64,000 bases of DNA from Rubrivivax albus. Lineage in GTDB: Bacteria > Pseudomonadota > Gammaproteobacteria > Burkholderiales > Burkholderiaceae_C. The stretch covers positions 124,001 to 188,000 of the forward strand of contig NZ_SACT01000003.1 of assembly GCF_004016515.1 (NCBI RefSeq), read 5' to 3'. Below the pieces are notes generated by a model. It worked only from the letters and a program-made list of their open reading frames with translations. It had not been told where the DNA came from and did not search any database. Position numbers and translations under genes: made by a program. Of the stretch, positions 43,605 through 51,623 are shown piece after piece (positions within the stretch are counted from its first letter, which is position 1; each line of letters starts with the position of its first letter).

Positions 43605-43685
43605 ACACGGCCATGAGCCGGCAAAGGCTGCCCCCCGGGAGCAGCCCGCTGCCGCGTTGCCCGAAGACCGACCGGAACCGATGCC

Positions 43686-44102
43686 ATGACCACGCCCCGC
43701 CACACCCGCGGCTTCACGTTGATCGAAGTGATGATCACGGTGGCCATTGTCGCCATCCTGTCGGCGATCGCGCTGCCGGCCTACACCGCGTACATCCAGC
43801 GCTCGCGCGTCCCCCCCGCACTGGATGCGCTCAGCGCCCTGGCCACGCGCATGGAGCAGCGCTTCCAGGACACAGGCACCTATACCTGCCCCGACACGCT
43901 GGGCGACGCCGGCGACTTCGGCATCGCCTGCGAGGCGGACGCCGACGGCCAGAGCTACACCGCCACTGCCACCGGCAGCGGGCCCGTCAGCGGCTACACC
44001 TACACCATCAACCACCTCGGCGTGCGTGCCACGACGGCGCATCCCAAGGGCGTGCCAGCCACGAGTTGCTGGAGCATGAAGGGCAGCACATGCGACACCT
44101 GA
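43686..44102 (+). CDS. pilE: Type IV pilin-like protein (PilE)
   Basis: 138-aa prepilin. Short leader cut after Gly9 (HTRG/FTLIEVM), with the conserved Glu at mature position 5, then the hydrophobic assembly helix to about residue 35. The globular part has Cys pairs (TYTCPDTLG with FGIACEAD, and ATSCWSMKGSTCDT), consistent with a pilin D-region disulphide. It heads a six-gene minor-pilin operon and overlaps the fimT-like gene by 13 nt. In Pseudomonas the related pilE is the last gene of the cluster; here it is first. Confidence 0.93.
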   Translation: MTTPRHTRGFTLIEVMITVAIVAILSAIALPAYTAYIQRSRVPPALDALSALATRMEQRFQDTGTYTCPDTLGDAGDFGIACEADADGQSYTATATGSGPVSGYTYTINHLGVRATTAHPKGVPATSCWSMKGSTCDT

Positions 44103-44590
44103 GGCCCCTGCTCCCGACGTCCCGCACCGCGCGCGGCCTGACCCTGGTGGAGCTGATGGTGGCGCTGGGCATTGCCGCGATGCTGGCGGTGGCCGCGGCA
44201 CCGTCGTTCACCGAGTACCTGGCCAACTCGCGCCTGCGTGAGAACGGCAACAACCTGTACGCGCAGACGCTGTACGCGCAGAGCGAGGCGATCAAGCGCA
44301 ACACCGTGGTGCGGGTGGCGGTGGCCGACAGCACCATCACCGTCAGCGACCGCACGGACCCCGACGATCCGCAGACGCTGAAGACCACGCCATTGACCCA
44401 CGGCATCACCGCCGAGGCCTTCACGCTGGACTTTGGCGGCGAAGGCCGTCCGGTGGGCTTTGCCACCGCCGACGTGGACTTTGCCCACCCGAGCCTGAGC
44501 TGCTCGTCGGACATCCGCTGCCCAGGGCTGCGCGTGGACGGCGGCGGCAGCGTGCGGCTGTGCGCCGACCACACCGGGAGTTGCGAATGA
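44090..44590 (+). CDS. fimT: Minor pseudopilin, GspH/FimT family
   Basis: 166-aa minor pilin that helps start pilus assembly. Leader ends ARG before LTLVELMVALGIAAMLAVAAAP (Glu at +5), then SFTEYLANSRLRENGNNLYAQTLYAQSEAIKRN, highly typical of FimT/FimU. It has cysteines near the C-terminus (SCSSDIRCPGLR, LCADHTGSC). ATG 44090 lies inside the end of the pilE-like gene; its stop overlaps the next start in ATGA. Confidence 0.93.
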   Translation: MRHLRPLLPTSRTARGLTLVELMVALGIAAMLAVAAAPSFTEYLANSRLRENGNNLYAQTLYAQSEAIKRNTVVRVAVADSTITVSDRTDPDDPQTLKTTPLTHGITAEAFTLDFGGEGRPVGFATADVDFAHPSLSCSSDIRCPGLRVDGGGSVRLCADHTGSCE

Positions 44591-45033
44591 CCTGGCATCC
44601 CCCCACGCCAACACGGGCGCCGCGACGTCGCCATGCGCGCGGCATGGGCCTGATCGACGCCCTGATCGCACTGGCCCTGCTGGCCTTTGGCCTGCTGGGC
44701 ATGACGCGTATGCAGACCAGCCTGGTGCGGCAGACCACCGAAAGCCAGACCCGGCTCACCGCGGCCCAACTCGGCGACGAACTGCTGAGCACCGTGCTCG
44801 TGGACGTGGGCAATGCCGGCTGCTACACGCTGCCCGATGCCGGCGACTGCGCCAGCGTGGCAGCCCGCGAACGCGCCGAAGACTGGGAGACCCGCGTGGC
44901 CGGCGCCCTGCCGGGTGACGTCGAAGCCACCTCGGCACTGGCCGACGGTCAGTTCACCGTGACCATCACCTGGACCGGCAAGGACTCGGGCGACACCCGC
45001 ACGCTGGAGGCGACCACCGATGTCCGCGAATAG
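44587..45033 (+). CDS. pilV: Minor pilin PilV
   Basis: 148 residues. A long basic leader (to RHARG) precedes MGLIDALIALALLAFGLLGMTRMQTSLVRQTTES, which matches PilV except that position +5 is Asp instead of the usual Glu. The globular part has a Cys pair (NAGCYTL, GDCASV). ATG 44587 is in ATGA with the fimT stop. It overlaps pilW by 14 nt. Role: part of the minor-pilin complex that primes the pilus and presents PilY1. Confidence 0.88.
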   Translation: MTWHPPTPTRAPRRRHARGMGLIDALIALALLAFGLLGMTRMQTSLVRQTTESQTRLTAAQLGDELLSTVLVDVGNAGCYTLPDAGDCASVAARERAEDWETRVAGALPGDVEATSALADGQFTVTITWTGKDSGDTRTLEATTDVRE

Positions 45034-46084
45034 CCCCCGCCATCCGACGTTGCACCGCCGCCAGCGGGGCCTGTCCGTTGTCGAGCTGATGGTGGGCCTG
45101 GTGGTGGGGATGCTCGTCAGCATCGCCGCGGCCGGGAGCGCCATGATGTTCACGGCATCGCAGCGCCAGGGCATTGGTGTCGGCGGCAGCGGCATCGGCG
45201 CAGCCACCGCGCTGGCCGCGCTGAAGAACGATGCCGCACTCGCCGGTCTGGGTTTCTTCGGTGACGCACGCTACCTGTGCAACCGGCTGGCGCTGAGCCT
45301 GGGCCCCACGCTGCACAGCGACAGCGCCGTGTTCACGCCGGTGCGCATCACCGCCGACGATGACGGCGACACCATCGACATCCTGTACGGCAACCGCATC
45401 GAATCAGGCGCCAACGTGCTGCTGGCCTCGGCCTCGGACGGCACGTCGGCCGAGGTGCTGTCGTTGCTGCCGGCCGGCGTCGGCCAGGCTGTGCTGCTGG
45501 CACCAGCCACCCCGGGCAACCCCTGCCTGGTTCGCAGCATCACAGGCATCACCGCCAGCACCGACACCACGCCTCAGGTCCTGACATTCGCCGCGGACGG
45601 CGTCCACAACCAGGGCGCGTTCACCGCGGCGCCGACTTTCGCCGAGCGCGACCGTGCCACGCTGATCGGTGCGCTCAGCTGGAACCGCTACCGCCGTGAA
45701 GGCAACACGCTGGTGCTGGATCGGCCGCTGACCGGCGACAGCGTGGTGCTCACCCGCAACGTGATCGCGTTGCGTGCGCAGTACGGCGTCGCCGCCGCAG
45801 CTGCCGGCAGCACCACGCTGGAGCAGTGGGTCGATGCCGATGACGACTTCGCGGCACTCGACGCCACCACCCTGCCCCGGGTGCGCGCCATCCGCATGGG
45901 TGTGGTCACCCGCAGCCCGCAGCGCGAGCGGCCCAACGCCGACGGCGACTGCGAGGCCAGCCTCGACAAGCCACAGTTGTTCGGCGTCGAGGTCGAACCC
46001 GATGTCGACGACTGGCAGTGCTGGCGCTACCGCGTCTCCACCGTCGTCGTGCCGCTGCGCAACCTGGTCCTGGGGCTGAGGTGA
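45020..46084 (+). CDS. pilW: Minor pilin PilW
   Basis: 354-aa minor pilin with leader ending RQRG before LSVVELMVGLVVGMLVSIAAAGSAMMF (Glu at +5). The large globular domain (to residue 354) is typical of PilW, with a conserved C-terminal end VEVEPDVDDWQCWRYRVSTVVVPLRNL. It starts within pilV, and its TGA shares a base with the pilX ATG (TGATG at 46084). Confidence 0.9.
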   Translation: MSANSPRHPTLHRRQRGLSVVELMVGLVVGMLVSIAAAGSAMMFTASQRQGIGVGGSGIGAATALAALKNDAALAGLGFFGDARYLCNRLALSLGPTLHSDSAVFTPVRITADDDGDTIDILYGNRIESGANVLLASASDGTSAEVLSLLPAGVGQAVLLAPATPGNPCLVRSITGITASTDTTPQVLTFAADGVHNQGAFTAAPTFAERDRATLIGALSWNRYRREGNTLVLDRPLTGDSVVLTRNVIALRAQYGVAAAAAGSTTLEQWVDADDDFAALDATTLPRVRAIRMGVVTRSPQRERPNADGDCEASLDKPQLFGVEVEPDVDDWQCWRYRVSTVVVPLRNLVLGLR

Positions 46085-46653
46085 TGAACGTGTGCAACAG
46101 GCTTTCACGGCGCCCGCGCGGTCAGCAGCGCGGCGTGACCATGCTGGTGGTGCTAGTGCTGCTGTCGGTCATGCTGCTCGGCGGCATGGCGCTGGCGCGG
46201 CTGACCGAGGTCGGCACATTGGCCAGCGGCAACACCGCCTTCCGCGAGGCGGCTGTTCAGGCGTCGGAGGTCGGCCTGAACACCGTGTTCGAGCGCATCC
46301 GCGAGGACATCGGCAACGAGGAGGCGGCACAAGCCGGCTGGTACTGGCCCACGATCCAGGACGCCGACGCCAACGGGATCCCGCAGCTCAACTTCGACGC
46401 CGCGCCCACGATCGCCGTAGGCCCGTACACGGTCGCCTACGTGGCCGAGCGCATGTGCGAAGGCGCGATGCCGGTGACGCAACCGCTGCGCCAGTGCCTG
46501 GTCAAGCAGGAGCCGCAGGACGTGGAGAGCCAGATCTTCGACAAGGAGGCGCTGGATCCACCCAACTCCCGCCAGTTCCGTGTGACGGTCCGCGTCACCG
46601 GGCCCAAGGACACCCAGACCTGGGTTCAGTCCCTGATCACGAGAGGTCAATGA
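46084..46653 (+). CDS. pilX: Minor pilin PilX
   Basis: 189 residues. Basic leader (RRPRGQQRG) then VTMLVVLVLLSVMLLGGMALARLTEVGTLASGN; as usual in PilX the Glu at +5 is absent. The periplasmic part carries NTAFREAAVQASEVGLNTVFERI, a typical helical stalk, and ends VTGPKDTQTWVQSLITRGQ. It is coupled to pilW by TGATG, and its stop lies within the pilY1 start ATGA at 46650-46653. Confidence 0.88.
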   Translation: MNVCNRLSRRPRGQQRGVTMLVVLVLLSVMLLGGMALARLTEVGTLASGNTAFREAAVQASEVGLNTVFERIREDIGNEEAAQAGWYWPTIQDADANGIPQLNFDAAPTIAVGPYTVAYVAERMCEGAMPVTQPLRQCLVKQEPQDVESQIFDKEALDPPNSRQFRVTVRVTGPKDTQTWVQSLITRGQ

Positions 46654-49600
46654 TGAAGACCACCCACCAGGCTGCCGCCTGCCTGCTGGCGCTCGGCGCC
46701 CTGCTCAGCGGCCCGGCGGCCCAGGCCACCGACGTCGCCGAGCTGCCGTTGAAGTCGTCCGTGCTCGCCCGCCCGAACGTGATCTTCGGCATGGACGACT
46801 CCGGCTCCATGGACTGGGAGTTCCTGCTCGACACCAGTTCCGGCCTGTTCTGGTGGGATGGCGACGACGGCTGGGACTCTGGCACCGGCAAGCCCCGGCG
46901 CACCAAGCACCCCAGCTACTGGGGCTATGCCTACCTGATGCCGGTGGGCACGGACACCGGCGGCCAGATCTACGCCCACAACAGCCCCAACGGTCTTGCG
47001 CTGCCACCGACCAACCAGTTCGCCTGGCTGCGGTCGACCACCTTCAACCCGCTGTACTACGACACCAGCGTCACCTACGACCCCTGGGCGCCGGCCTACC
47101 ATGATGGCGCGGTGCGCAACTACGGCAACGCCTCCACGTCCGCGACCCTTTCGCACCCGGCCTACAGCACCGGTCCGACACTGAACGTCGGTGACGACTG
47201 GAACTCGTCGGACGGCAACTGGACGAGCAACGGCTACCGCTACTACGTGCAGGCCGGCATGGTGCTGCCTTCGGGAACGCGGGTTCGCGCGAGTTCAACC
47301 TCCAGCGGCATCTGCTCAGGTGGCACTGAGCGAACGCTCACCACCAGCGTGACGGTGCAACCCGGCTTTGCGTGCTGGGCATCCGTGCCCCATTACCCCG
47401 CCACGTTCTGGCATGCCGAGGACTGCACGATCGGCGCCGACTGCGTGCTCGGCCCCGACGGCGCAACCAAGCTCCGGCGCTACGAGATCAGGAACGGGAA
47501 CAGCTTCCCGTCCGGGCGCAGCCATGCGGCGGAACTGCAGAACTTTGCCAACTGGTTCAGCTACTACCGCAAGCGCAAGCTGATGCTTGCAGGCTCGATG
47601 GGCGCGGTGCTGGAGGACCTGACCGGCCTGCGCGTGGGCCTGATGAAGTTCACCGACGAGGGTGCGGCGACGCCGACGGTGACGATGTACGACAGCGACA
47701 ACCCGAACGCGAACCTCAATGGTCGCCGCGTGGCCGGCGACTTCTACAAGAACGCCTTGTTCGCCGAGGGCACGCCGACGCACGCCACCGTCAATCACAT
47801 CGCTAAGCAGTTCAACGAGAACACGTCCATCGTGCAGTACGCCTGCCAGCGCAACAGCATGTTCATCGTGACCGACGGCTTCTCCAACACCACGTCGATC
47901 ACGCCGCCGAGTTGGGACGCCGGCAAGTCTGCCGCCACCTGGGGTGACGGCGCGCCGTACCAGACGACGGCCAACGGCACGCTGGCCGATCTTGCGCTGC
48001 GCTACTACACCAACCGCCTGCGCACCGACCTCGCCGCCGGCAAGGTGCCTCCGAGTTCATCGACCGAACCCAACGCCGACCGGAACACCGACCTGCACAT
48101 CAACACCTACGCGATCTCGCTAGGTGTGCGTGGTTCGCTCTGGCCTACCGATGTCGATCCCTTCGAGACCGCGCCGACGTGGACCACCCCGGTGGCCGAC
48201 GACCCGTCGCTGATCGACGATCAATGGCATGCCACGATCAATGGCCGTGGCCTGATGTTCCTGGCCACCAACCCGGCCGAGACGACCGCCGGCATCCGCG
48301 CCGTGCTCAATGACATCGTCAGCCAGCGCGGGGCGCAGGGCGGCGTCGCGGTGAGCACCGTGAACCTGTCACGTGGCGACAACCGCGCCTACTTCGGCAC
48401 CTACAACCCCTCGGGTTGGCAGGGCGACATCACCGCCCACCCGATCGACGCGGCCACCGGCGAGGTCGACCCCGACACCACCCTCTGGTCCGCCGGTGCC
48501 ACGCTCTTGGCAAGGGACTGGACCACACGCGTGATCGCCAGCGGCAGCAGCGCCTTCACGGCTGCTGGTGTCGGCGCCACGGTCAATCCCGGCGGCGTCC
48601 ATGGCGACAGCGGCCAGGTGATCGAGTACCTGCGTGGTGATCGCACGCACGAGGGCACGCTGTTCCGCAACCGTCAGTCGCTGATCGGCGCGGTGATCAA
48701 CTCCGAACCTGCCGTGCAGCGCACCGCCAACGTGATCTACGTGCAGTCCGGCGAAGGCATGCTGCACGCGATCGACACCGCCGTCGGCACTGCGGGCAGC
48801 GAGCTCTGGGCTTTCGTGCCCCCGGCCGTGCTGCCCAACATTGGCGAGACCGTGCAGCGCAGCTACGTCTTCCGCACGCAGCTCGACGGCTCGCCGACGC
48901 TCGGCACCTACGCCGGCGGCACGCTGCTGGTGGCCGGCATGGGCGCCGCCGGGCGCGGCTTCTACGCGCTGGACGTGACCAGCCCGCGCGGCCTGACCGA
49001 ATCAGACCTGGCCGCCAACTACAAGTGGCAGTTCCCGGCCGCCGGCGACGCGGCCACCGCGGCCAAGGTCGGGCAGTCGCTGGGCCGCCCGCGCATCGTC
49101 AAGACCTCGGGCGACGGCTACGTGGTGCTGGTGACCTCCGGCTACAACAACACGGCCGACGGCCATGGGCGCCTGTGGATGCTCAATGCCAGCACCGGCG
49201 CCGTGATCCACGAGTTCGACACCGGGGTGGGTACGCTCGGGGCCGAGTCCGGGCTGGCCCAGGTGTCCGCCTTTGCCGAGTCCGACGGCACGGCGCGCTA
49301 TGTCTTTGGCGGCGACCTGCTGGGCAACGTCTGGCGTTTCGACCTCAAGGACAAGGGCGCCCCGCACAAACTGGCCACGCTCAAGGACAGCAGCAACGTG
49401 GCGCAGCCCGTGACGGCTGCGCCGGAGCTGACCAAGATCGACGGCAAGCGGGTCGTCATCGTCGGCACAGGGCGCATCCTCGACATCGGCGACTTCGGCA
49501 GCACGCGCACGCAGAGCCTGTATGTGATCACCGACGGCACGACGATCGCCAACGTGCGCAGCAGCCTCGTGCCCCAGACCTACAACCCCGCCACGGACAC

Positions 49601-49988
49601 GATGTCCGGCGACGAGGTGGACTGGAGCAGCGACCGCGGCTGGTTTGTGGACCTGCCCGCCGGGGAACAGGCGAACACCGCGCCGACCATCGCCTACGGT
49701 GCCGTAGCCTTCGTCACCAACAAGAACGGCGGCACCGACTGCTCTGCAAGCTCGCGCCTCTATGTGCTGGATGTGAAGACCGGCGGTGCTTTCGAAGGCA
49801 CGGACTTCGTCTCGTCGGAGATCTCGTCGGTGGCCAACTCGTCGGGCGTCACGGCGCTGGCCACGAACAACGGCAAGATCATCGGTTCCGGTCAGGACGC
49901 CGACGGCAAGCCCTGGGAACGCGAGATCGTCAAGAACGGGTCTATCGCACCGGCCAAGAACGCCTGGCGGGAAATCCGCCGGCAGTGA
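46650..49988 (+). CDS. pilY1: Type IV pilus tip adhesin / assembly factor PilY1
   Basis: 1,112-aa exported protein. Signal peptide about 1-27 (ends GPAAQA). The N-terminal half holds a von Willebrand A-like domain with MIDAS motif GMDDSGSMDW; the C-terminal half is the PilC/PilY beta-propeller (RGDNRAYFGTYNPSGWQGD, then VIYVQSGEGMLHAIDTAVG, VLVTSGYNNTADGHGRLWMLN, GGDLLGNVWRFDLKD), expected to carry the calcium site. PilY1 controls pilus retraction, adhesion and, in Pseudomonas, surface signalling through c-di-GMP. ATG 46650 overlaps the pilX stop; a second ATG follows at once. It is followed by a strong hairpin. Confidence 0.94.
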   Translation: MMKTTHQAAACLLALGALLSGPAAQATDVAELPLKSSVLARPNVIFGMDDSGSMDWEFLLDTSSGLFWWDGDDGWDSGTGKPRRTKHPSYWGYAYLMPVGTDTGGQIYAHNSPNGLALPPTNQFAWLRSTTFNPLYYDTSVTYDPWAPAYHDGAVRNYGNASTSATLSHPAYSTGPTLNVGDDWNSSDGNWTSNGYRYYVQAGMVLPSGTRVRASSTSSGICSGGTERTLTTSVTVQPGFACWASVPHYPATFWHAEDCTIGADCVLGPDGATKLRRYEIRNGNSFPSGRSHAAELQNFANWFSYYRKRKLMLAGSMGAVLEDLTGLRVGLMKFTDEGAATPTVTMYDSDNPNANLNGRRVAGDFYKNALFAEGTPTHATVNHIAKQFNENTSIVQYACQRNSMFIVTDGFSNTTSITPPSWDAGKSAATWGDGAPYQTTANGTLADLALRYYTNRLRTDLAAGKVPPSSSTEPNADRNTDLHINTYAISLGVRGSLWPTDVDPFETAPTWTTPVADDPSLIDDQWHATINGRGLMFLATNPAETTAGIRAVLNDIVSQRGAQGGVAVSTVNLSRGDNRAYFGTYNPSGWQGDITAHPIDAATGEVDPDTTLWSAGATLLARDWTTRVIASGSSAFTAAGVGATVNPGGVHGDSGQVIEYLRGDRTHEGTLFRNRQSLIGAVINSEPAVQRTANVIYVQSGEGMLHAIDTAVGTAGSELWAFVPPAVLPNIGETVQRSYVFRTQLDGSPTLGTYAGGTLLVAGMGAAGRGFYALDVTSPRGLTESDLAANYKWQFPAAGDAATAAKVGQSLGRPRIVKTSGDGYVVLVTSGYNNTADGHGRLWMLNASTGAVIHEFDTGVGTLGAESGLAQVSAFAESDGTARYVFGGDLLGNVWRFDLKDKGAPHKLATLKDSSNVAQPVTAAPELTKIDGKRVVIVGTGRILDIGDFGSTRTQSLYVITDGTTIANVRSSLVPQTYNPATDTMSGDEVDWSSDRGWFVDLPAGEQANTAPTIAYGAVAFVTNKNGGTDCSASSRLYVLDVKTGGAFEGTDFVSSEISSVANSSGVTALATNNGKIIGSGQDADGKPWEREIVKNGSIAPAKNAWREIRRQ

Positions 49989-50000
49989 CGCCTGCGGCCC

Positions 50001-50025
50001 CCTGCAGGGTCACAGGCCCTGCAGG
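50001..50025. terminator. Bidirectional hairpin between pilY1 and the phosphatase gene
   Basis: CCTGCAGGG at 50001-50009 and CCCTGCAGG at 50017-50025 form a perfect 9-bp stem with a 7-nt loop, 13 nt after the pilY1 stop. The distal arm lies in the last codons of the convergent gene. No T-tract. Confidence 0.5.
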
Positions 50026-50642
50026 TGGGCGTGATCGTCCCAGCCCACGAGCATGAAGCCGCTGCTGCCATGCAGCAGCCGGTTGAGGCTGGCGTTGGCC
50101 ATGCGCCAGCTGCGCGGCGCGTCCAGCGGGATGCGGGTGGCGGCGCGGTACAGGCTGTCGAGCACGCCGCCGTGCGCCACCAGGGCGATGTGGCCGCCGG
50201 CATGGCGCGCCACCAGCGCCTCGGCCACGGCCAGGCAGCGGGCATGGAAGTCCAGCAGCGTCTCGCCACCCGTGGGACCGAAGCCGGGCTCGCGCAGCCG
50301 CCAGCGGCGGGCATCGTCGGGCCAGCGCGCCTCGACCTCGGCGTAGGTCAGGCCCTCGAAGCAGCCGAATCGGCGTTCGCGCAGTGCGGGCTCCGCCACC
50401 AGTGGCGCACCAGTGGCCTCGGCGATAGCGCGGGCCGTGTTCAGCGCACGCTGCAGGTCGCTGCTGTAGACGGCGTCCAGCTGCTGGCCTTGCATCGCCT
50501 CGCCGAGCCGCTGCACCTGTGCGCGGCCGCGGGCATTGAGCGGGATGTCGGTGTGGCCCTGCAGCCGGGTCTGGGTGTTCCAGTCGGTCTCGCCGTGGCG
50601 GACCAGCAGCACCTGGGTGGCCTGGGGCGCGTCGGCGCTCAC
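50010..50642 (-). CDS. Histidine phosphatase family protein (phosphoglycerate-mutase-like)
   Basis: 210-aa cytoplasmic phosphatase of the branch 1 histidine phosphatase superfamily. The catalytic RHGET motif (LLVRHGETDWN), NARGRAQ, the acid/base Glu in LRERRFGCFEG and the second His in VAHGGVLDSLYR are present. Such proteins are often labelled GpmB but act on various phosphoesters. ATG 50642 overlaps the upstream YbhB-like stop by 4 nt. Confidence 0.92.
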   Translation of the reverse strand: MSADAPQATQVLLVRHGETDWNTQTRLQGHTDIPLNARGRAQVQRLGEAMQGQQLDAVYSSDLQRALNTARAIAEATGAPLVAEPALRERRFGCFEGLTYAEVEARWPDDARRWRLREPGFGPTGGETLLDFHARCLAVAEALVARHAGGHIALVAHGGVLDSLYRAATRIPLDAPRSWRMANASLNRLLHGSSGFMLVGWDDHAHLQGL

Positions 50643-51274
50643 GGCGCCGACACGAGCCGGCGGTTGAGCGTGTAGGTGCCGGAGAACGTGGCCGCACCGA
50701 GCACGCGCCCGGCCAGCGCGGCGCGCACGTCGTGCCCGGTGAACACGCCCTCTACCGGCAGCCGGGCATCGGCCACCGCGTACAGCGTGAACACGTAGTG
50801 GTGCACCAGCGAGTCGTTGAAGGGCGGGAAGGGGCCGTCGTAGCCGAAGTACTGCCCGGCCCGCTCGGGGTCGCTCGCGAACCAGCCGGTGTAATCGTTG
50901 AGGCCCTGGCGCGCGCCGTTGATGGCCCCCGGCCCCGGCTTGCCACGTGGCGTGAAGCCGCGGCTGAACTCGCCCTCGGCGATGACCGTCGGCCGCGGCG
51001 GCAGATCGATCAGCACCCAGTGGAAGAAGTCCACGCGCGGCAGGTCCACCGGCACCTCACGGTCGGGCTGGTTGACGTCGTCGGCGCGGCTGGGCACGTC
51101 GAAGTCATGGCAGATCAGCACCATGGACTGAGCGCCCTCGGGGAGGTCGCGCCAGGCCAGGTGCGGGTTCAGGTTGTCGGAGAACCCCACGCCGCCGTCG
51201 GGCAGCAGGCGCCCGGCCGCGAACCGCTCGGGGATGCGGTCCCCGTTGGTCCAGCTCTCGCTCCACAGTTCCAT
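50639..51274 (-). CDS. YbhB/YbcL family Raf-kinase-inhibitor-like protein
   Basis: 211-aa phosphatidylethanolamine-binding-protein fold, cytoplasmic (no signal peptide). Motifs: NLNPHLAWRDLPEGAQSMVLICHDFDVPSR, then DFFHWVLIDLPP and GYDGPFPPFNDSLVHHYVFTLYAV, the anion-binding site pattern. The biological role of bacterial members is unknown. ATG 51274 has a GGAGGAG site; the upstream frame extension is not needed. It is in an operon with the phosphatase. Confidence 0.92.
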   Translation of the reverse strand: MELWSESWTNGDRIPERFAAGRLLPDGGVGFSDNLNPHLAWRDLPEGAQSMVLICHDFDVPSRADDVNQPDREVPVDLPRVDFFHWVLIDLPPRPTVIAEGEFSRGFTPRGKPGPGAINGARQGLNDYTGWFASDPERAGQYFGYDGPFPPFNDSLVHHYVFTLYAVADARLPVEGVFTGHDVRAALAGRVLGAATFSGTYTLNRRLVSAP

Positions 51275-51311
51275 CGCTCCTCCTCGGGTGATCGGCACCG
51301 CCGCTGGTTTC

Positions 51312-51623
51312 TCAGACGCCCCAGACCACGGGGGCGTCCTCGGCGTGTGCACGCTTGAGCATTTCCATCATCGGCCAGACGCGCTGGCGCAGGCTGACGC
51401 CACGTTGGCGTTCACTGCCGTCGGCTTCGTGGTCCTCGGTGTCGGCCGGCGCCTCGGCGGCGGCAACCGCCGCCTGCAAGGCGGCGATCGCCGCGGGCAT
51501 CGCGGGCGGCTCGATGATGCCCTGCGCCGCCGGCTCGCGGCCCAGGATGCGCAGCAGTTCGTCTCCGCTGGCGCCCAGCATCACCACGTCGCCAGCCGCC
51601 GGACTGCGGAAGCGGTAGATCAT
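51312..51623 (-). CDS. DUF1840 domain protein
   Basis: 103 residues, soluble. It begins MIYRFRSPAAGDVVMLG, has GREPAAQGIIEPPAMPAAIAAL in the middle, and ends VSLRQRVWPMMEMLKRA...VVWGV, which is the complete DUF1840 pattern. The family is small, mainly betaproteobacterial and uncharacterised. Its ATG overlaps the stop of the cyclopropane synthase gene by 4 nt. Confidence 0.92.
   Translation of the reverse strand: MIYRFRSPAAGDVVMLGASGDELLRILGREPAAQGIIEPPAMPAAIAALQAAVAAAEAPADTEDHEADGSERQRGVSLRQRVWPMMEMLKRAHAEDAPVVWGV

Noticed and set aside
46092-46649. In-frame upstream extension of the PilY1 frame by 186 codons
   Set aside because: It overlaps pilX almost completely and reads as Arg/Gly-rich shadow; the signal peptide begins at ATG 46650.
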